From: Letharia columbiana | Lineage: Eukaryota; Ascomycota; Lecanoromycetes; Lecanorales; Parmeliaceae | NCBI RefSeq assembly: GCF_014066305.1 | Contig: NW_023501147.1 | Span: 1-19,767, forward strand | DNA length: 19,767 bases | Direction of reading: 5' to 3' | Notes under the pieces: generated by a model | Seen by the model: only the letters and a program-made list of their open reading frames with translations | The model's database searches: none | Told to the model about the DNA's origin: nothing | Shown here: positions 17,235-19,767 of the stretch, one piece after another | How the letters are laid out: every line of letters starts with the position of its first letter | Numbering within the stretch: position 1 is the first letter of the stretch | Program-made: the position numbers and the translations under genes

Positions 17235-17758
17235 GATCCATATATACCACCACTCGCCATACCCTCATGCACATAATTGTCCAAAAGCCGAAACTCCTGA
17301 CTTGAGGAAGCCGGTTTCGATTTTACGGGAAAGATGCCCGACACTTTGACGAGCACTAACACGCATAAATCCCGAAGGGATTTAGATACCAAGAGAAGAG
17401 GTTAGCAGAGCCAAGGTCGGGTAATGGGGATATGAACATATATCACCGGCCTTTATGTGCATCATGTTGACTTTGACGCGGTTGTAGCGGTGGGGGAGCG
17501 TGCTAGCGACGGTTTTCCTTCTTAGGCAGTTGGCGCTTGCGAGATGTATTATGAACGGTGGTACCCTTGCCTTTAGTAGGGAAGGCAGATTGCTCGGTAT
17601 AGTAATATAAACTTGTGTATATGGACCCAATACCTGGCGACAGCATTATTGAGTCGAGTCGGACCGGGCTCACAGCACAACTGAGTCGAGTCGGACCCGG
17701 CTCACAGAGTCGAGTCGATATCGCGAACTATAGGAATAATAAAATATCAGTGTAAGGC
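17235..17758. other. Intergenic region with short GAGTCGAGTCGGA repeats
   Basis: Bases up to 17349 remain open in the old BTB frame. Beyond that no gene is seen. At 17650, 17682 and about 17707 the motif GAGTCGAGTCGG or its start recurs, the first two followed by a GGCTCACAG-like end, with a spacing of 32 then about 25 bases. Confidence 0.6.
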
Positions 17759-17958
17759 GATTGCTGTTCCTGGAAAAATCATCCGAACAGCATGTAGTGA
17801 TTGCTGAACTGGCGGATGTTATTCGAACAGTATATAGTGATTGCTGAACCGGCGGATGTCATTCGAACAGTATATAGTGATTGCTGAACCGGCGGATAGC
17901 ATTCCAACAGTAAATAGTAATTGCTGAACCGGCGGACAGCGTGTGAAAAGCAGACCAT
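17759..17958. repeat. 40-bp minisatellite, five units
   Basis: Units begin at 17759, 17799, 17839, 17879 and 17919. The core is GATTGCTGAACCGGCGGAT followed by an ATTCGAACAGTATATAGT-like half. The middle three are nearly identical and the outer two diverge. Weaker GCGGA elements continue to about 18020. Confidence 0.95.
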
Positions 17959-18250
17959 AGTTGCTGATTGGGCGGAATTTGGGCGGATTTTAATCAGATT
18001 TGCTGATCCGGCGGATTTTGTGATTTCCGCGACCAACGCGCGATCAGCAATTTCAAATTTTGCAGGAACTTTTCAGATTTGCAGATGTATATAGAGTAGG
18101 AGACAACAAATAGAGATACCGGGTTTAATTCGTTATCAGATACGCGTTTCTCTAATTCCTGGCCGCTGGCAACGATAAGTTCTAACTCGGAGCCGAGTTT
18201 CCCTGTCTCGCGGCCGGTGTCAGATTAAGCGACTTTGAAATCCGCTCTTT
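17959..18250. other. Region between the minisatellite and the inverted repeat
   Basis: It holds degenerate TTGCTGAT/GGCGGA elements, a 9-bp inverted pair TTGCTGATC (18000-18008) and GATCAGCAA (18042-18050), and a perfect palindrome AACTCGG-AG-CCGAGTT at 18184-18199. No plus-strand gene is seen. Confidence 0.6.
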
Positions 18251-18364
18251 TATGAATTGCAAATTAAATAAGAATGCTTGGCAAAGCTGATTCAGCTCCG
18301 CCTCCGACTTTTTGTTAGCGTCATTCATAGAAAATTGTAGAGAACGTACTTGCCACTCTTGCAA
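18182..18364 (-). pseudogene. Coding-like fragment that covers the left inverted-repeat arm
   Basis: The minus strand has a 60-residue open frame (QEWQVRSLQFSMNDANKKSE, AELNQLCQAFLFNLQF, then a basic end). The right arm at 18838-18948 encodes nearly the same peptide on the plus strand but with a TAG where this copy has CAG. Charged and amphipathic composition suits a protein fragment. No family was recognised, and there is no evidence of expression. Confidence 0.35.
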
Positions 18365-18948
18365 TAGCCACTGTCGTCTGCTACCTCAGTTGGACATTCG
18401 TGATACCGAAGCTAGTGGGTATACACGCTTTTCCTGGTGTTTTACCTCTGACTTAGACGTGTAATAGCCACATCGCCAGCCCTTACTTCGGACGCGATAC
18501 CACCATTTAGAAAGAATCCCTCTATACGCCAGCGTGCCCAACTCTTACTCGAATCCCATTGGCGACCTGAAGCCGTTTCTGAAGCATGCAATCGATGTTA
18601 GTGGCTGTGATAGATTTGCGGTGGAGCATTTCAAGCAGAGCACTGCAGGCTACATATTTGACTGCGAAATTAAGGCATTTGAACGAGATTTAAAGCATTT
18701 GACTATGGAGATAATAGAGTAGTTATAATGAAATACTACGTAATATCAATCAAAATCCTCCACCTTCTCTTATGACCTTCTCCCTAACCTAATCGTTCCA
18801 GAGCATAAGCATGCTGGTAAGTCGGAGTGGGCTGGTACAAGAGTGGCAAGTACGTTCTCTACAATTTTCTATGAATGGCGCTAACAAAAAGTCGGAGGCG
18901 GAGCTAAATTAGCTTTGCCAAGCATTCTTATTTAATTTGCAATTCATA
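18251..18948. repeat. 111-bp inverted repeat with a 476-bp spacer
   Basis: Bases 18251-18361 are the reverse complement of 18838-18948 with three mismatches in 111. Two mismatches turn CTGAATCAG (left, minus strand) into CTAAATTAG (right), that is TpG to TpA and CpA to TpA. Outside the arms similarity stops at once. It may be a fold-back element or two insertions of the same fragment in opposite directions. Confidence 0.93.
18468..18722 (+). other. Unexplained open frame in the spacer of the inverted repeat
   Basis: 85 codons are open from after a TAG at 18465-18467 to a stop at 18720-18722, without an early ATG. The peptide (IGDLKPFLKHAIDVSGCDRF, then FKQSTAGYIFDCEIKAFERD) has a protein-like composition. 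It could be a gene relic or chance. No family recognised. Confidence 0.25.
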
Positions 18949-18962
18949 ATTTAACTAGTCGT

Positions 18963-19110
18963 TTAGCTAGCCGTCTCGCTTAACGAGACGAAGCTCTCAT
19001 CGCTTTCGCGATCACCATCGTCTATAGAGTCTTCGTTATTGTTCAGGCCTTTAGGACTCCTAACTGAGAGCCCCGTCTTTTCTACCAGATTTAGGATTTT
19101 GAGTAGGGGG
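18963..19110 (-). pseudogene. Possible C-terminal relic with an acidic tail
   Basis: The minus strand reads LLKILNLVEKTGLSVRSPKG then an acidic Asp/Glu/Ser tail (SIDDGDRESDESFVSLSE) before a stop near 18963. Such acidic ends are common in nuclear proteins, but the fragment is short and lacks a start. It may be chance. Confidence 0.2.
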
Positions 19111-19369
19111 GGATGTATTAGTGTTTTAGTGCTCGCAAACAGTGAGGCCATACAGAAATAACGTATGCACAAGTAGATATGTAGATATATGATTGGGCAT
19201 ATCCAACACTGGGGCAGCTAAGACCTTTCTGGACATCTGGACATGCAAATAACCCCGAAAAAGGCCCCCCAGCGCTAGAAAAACTCCCAAAACAACCCAA
19301 GACGTCGTCCAAAGAGGGCGAAGGCCTCGAGGACGCCCCTCTGCGGAAGGACTGGCCTGAATATTAGCC
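19111..19369. other. No gene or repeat seen
   Basis: Moderate GC, no convincing frame on either strand and no tandem structure. Confidence 0.45.
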
Positions 19370-19381
19370 CTCAACACCAAG

Positions 19382-19489
19382 TGACGTCAGCACCTCGCGG
19401 AGGTTGCTGGTGACGGCCTTCCCAGCTGGAATAGCGGCGCATCAGGTGGGGCTTCCCACCTGATGTAAGGCTTTGACGCGCATGCGTCA
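19382..19489. repeat. Cluster of palindromes and hairpins
   Basis: It contains the perfect palindrome TGACGTCA (19382-19389), an imperfect stem around CCTC-GCG-GAGG near 19393-19403, a perfect 11-bp stem CATCAGGTGGG/CCCACCTGATG with a GCTT loop (19440-19465), and TGACGC/GCGTCA with a GCAT loop (19474-19489). Confidence 0.85.
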
Positions 19490-19499
19490 TCGCCCGATG

Positions 19500-19767
19500 C
19501 AATAGCCCAAATGGCTGGAATGGCTGGGATATCCCAATGACTGCGGTAGCCTGGAATATGGCTGTGGTAGTTGGACTGAGATATCCCCATGGCTGCTGTA
19601 GCCTAAATAGCTGGGATAGTTGAAATATCCCCATGGCTGCGGTAGCCTAAACAGCGGAAATAACTGAAATATCCACATGGCTGCGATAGCCCAAATAGCT
19701 GAAATGGCTGAAATAACTGAAATACTCAAATAGCTGCGATGCCTGAGATAGCCAATTTAGCTGAAAT
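19500..19767. repeat. Complex minisatellite with a 44-bp period, continuing past the window
   Basis: The anchor ATATCC occurs at 19529, 19581, 19625 and 19669, with ATACTC at 19722, giving spacings of 52, 44, 44 and 53. Units are built of shorter AT(A/G)GCTGAAAT-like steps of about 9-11 bases. The minus strand has open frames of Ile/Ala/Gly/Tyr-rich repeats, which I treat as by-products. Confidence 0.9.

Noticed and set aside
17779..18036. Minus-strand open frame of 85 codons over the 40-bp minisatellite
   Set aside because: By-product of the tandem repeat; 40 is not a multiple of three and the peptide shows no constant repeat.
18125..18150. TTATCAGATACGC, resembling a retroelement primer-binding site next to an LTR end
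   Set aside because: The match to known tRNA ends is partial, no LTR boundary is visible upstream, and no gag or pol follows.
5259..18281. ATGCTTGGCAAAG shared by the LTR (about 5257) and the inverted-repeat arm (about 18274)
   Set aside because: A 13-base match is expected by chance several times among all pairs of positions in a 20-kb window; flanks do not match.
19487..19729. Ile/Ala/Tyr-rich minus-strand open frames at the window end
   Set aside because: Simple-sequence translation of the minisatellite in several frames at once, with no non-repetitive domain.
1..19767. CRISPR array, bacterial defence island or prokaryotic operon
   Set aside because: Introns, fungal gene families and retroelements show that the DNA is eukaryotic; tandem repeats here lack unique spacers.

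Overview
The window looks like repeat-rich accessory DNA of a filamentous ascomycete fungus (Pezizomycotina-like; I cannot name the species). Reasons: short introns of 50-54 nt with fungal splice signals, a fungal-type nuclear BTB/POZ gene, a Ty3/gypsy chromovirus, a Plavaka-type DNA transposase, and strong signs of repeat-induced point mutation (RIP: C-to-T change at CpA, giving TpA). No tRNA, rRNA or CRISPR array was seen.

Layout. 1-5422: the 3' part of a decayed Ty3/gypsy chromovirus: end of the protease, reverse transcriptase, RNase H, integrase, chromodomain and an AT-hook tail, then about 1.5 kb without genes, a polypurine tract and a probable 257-bp 3' LTR. The pol frame carries nine stops, all TAA or TAG, each one C-to-T step from a glutamine codon, and two frameshifts. 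5423-6300: an extremely AT-rich block with almost no CpA or TpG left, a typical RIP product, starting where the LTR ends. 6805-8100: a satellite array of 200-bp and 176-bp units. 8136-9904 (minus): a three-exon gene for a 553-residue protein I do not recognise, assembled here from two short introns. 10088-10535: a low-complexity ghost gene and a cluster of CTTCGGY heptamers. 11245-14396: a Plavaka (CMC superfamily) transposase gene, nearly full length but split over frames. 14422-15729: two tandem members of an unrecognised Ser/Thr/Pro-rich family, one a 3' fragment and one with a frameshifted tail. 16217-17160: a two-exon BTB/POZ gene whose 3' end was changed by nested tandem duplication. 17759-19767: minisatellites, a 111-bp inverted repeat, hairpins and small coding relics.

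The genes do not form an operon or an evident pathway. The window reads as a mosaic: retroelement debris and RIP-mutated DNA on the left, and on the right a few plausible host genes (the 553-residue gene, the Ser/Thr/Pro-rich pair and the BTB gene) with a DNA transposon and young tandem duplications among them. I found no clear new defence or biosynthetic system. The most open questions are the orphan three-exon gene beside the satellite, the CTTCGGY cluster upstream of the transposase, the tandem Ser/Thr/Pro-rich family, and the inverted repeat whose arms carry a coding-like sequence.
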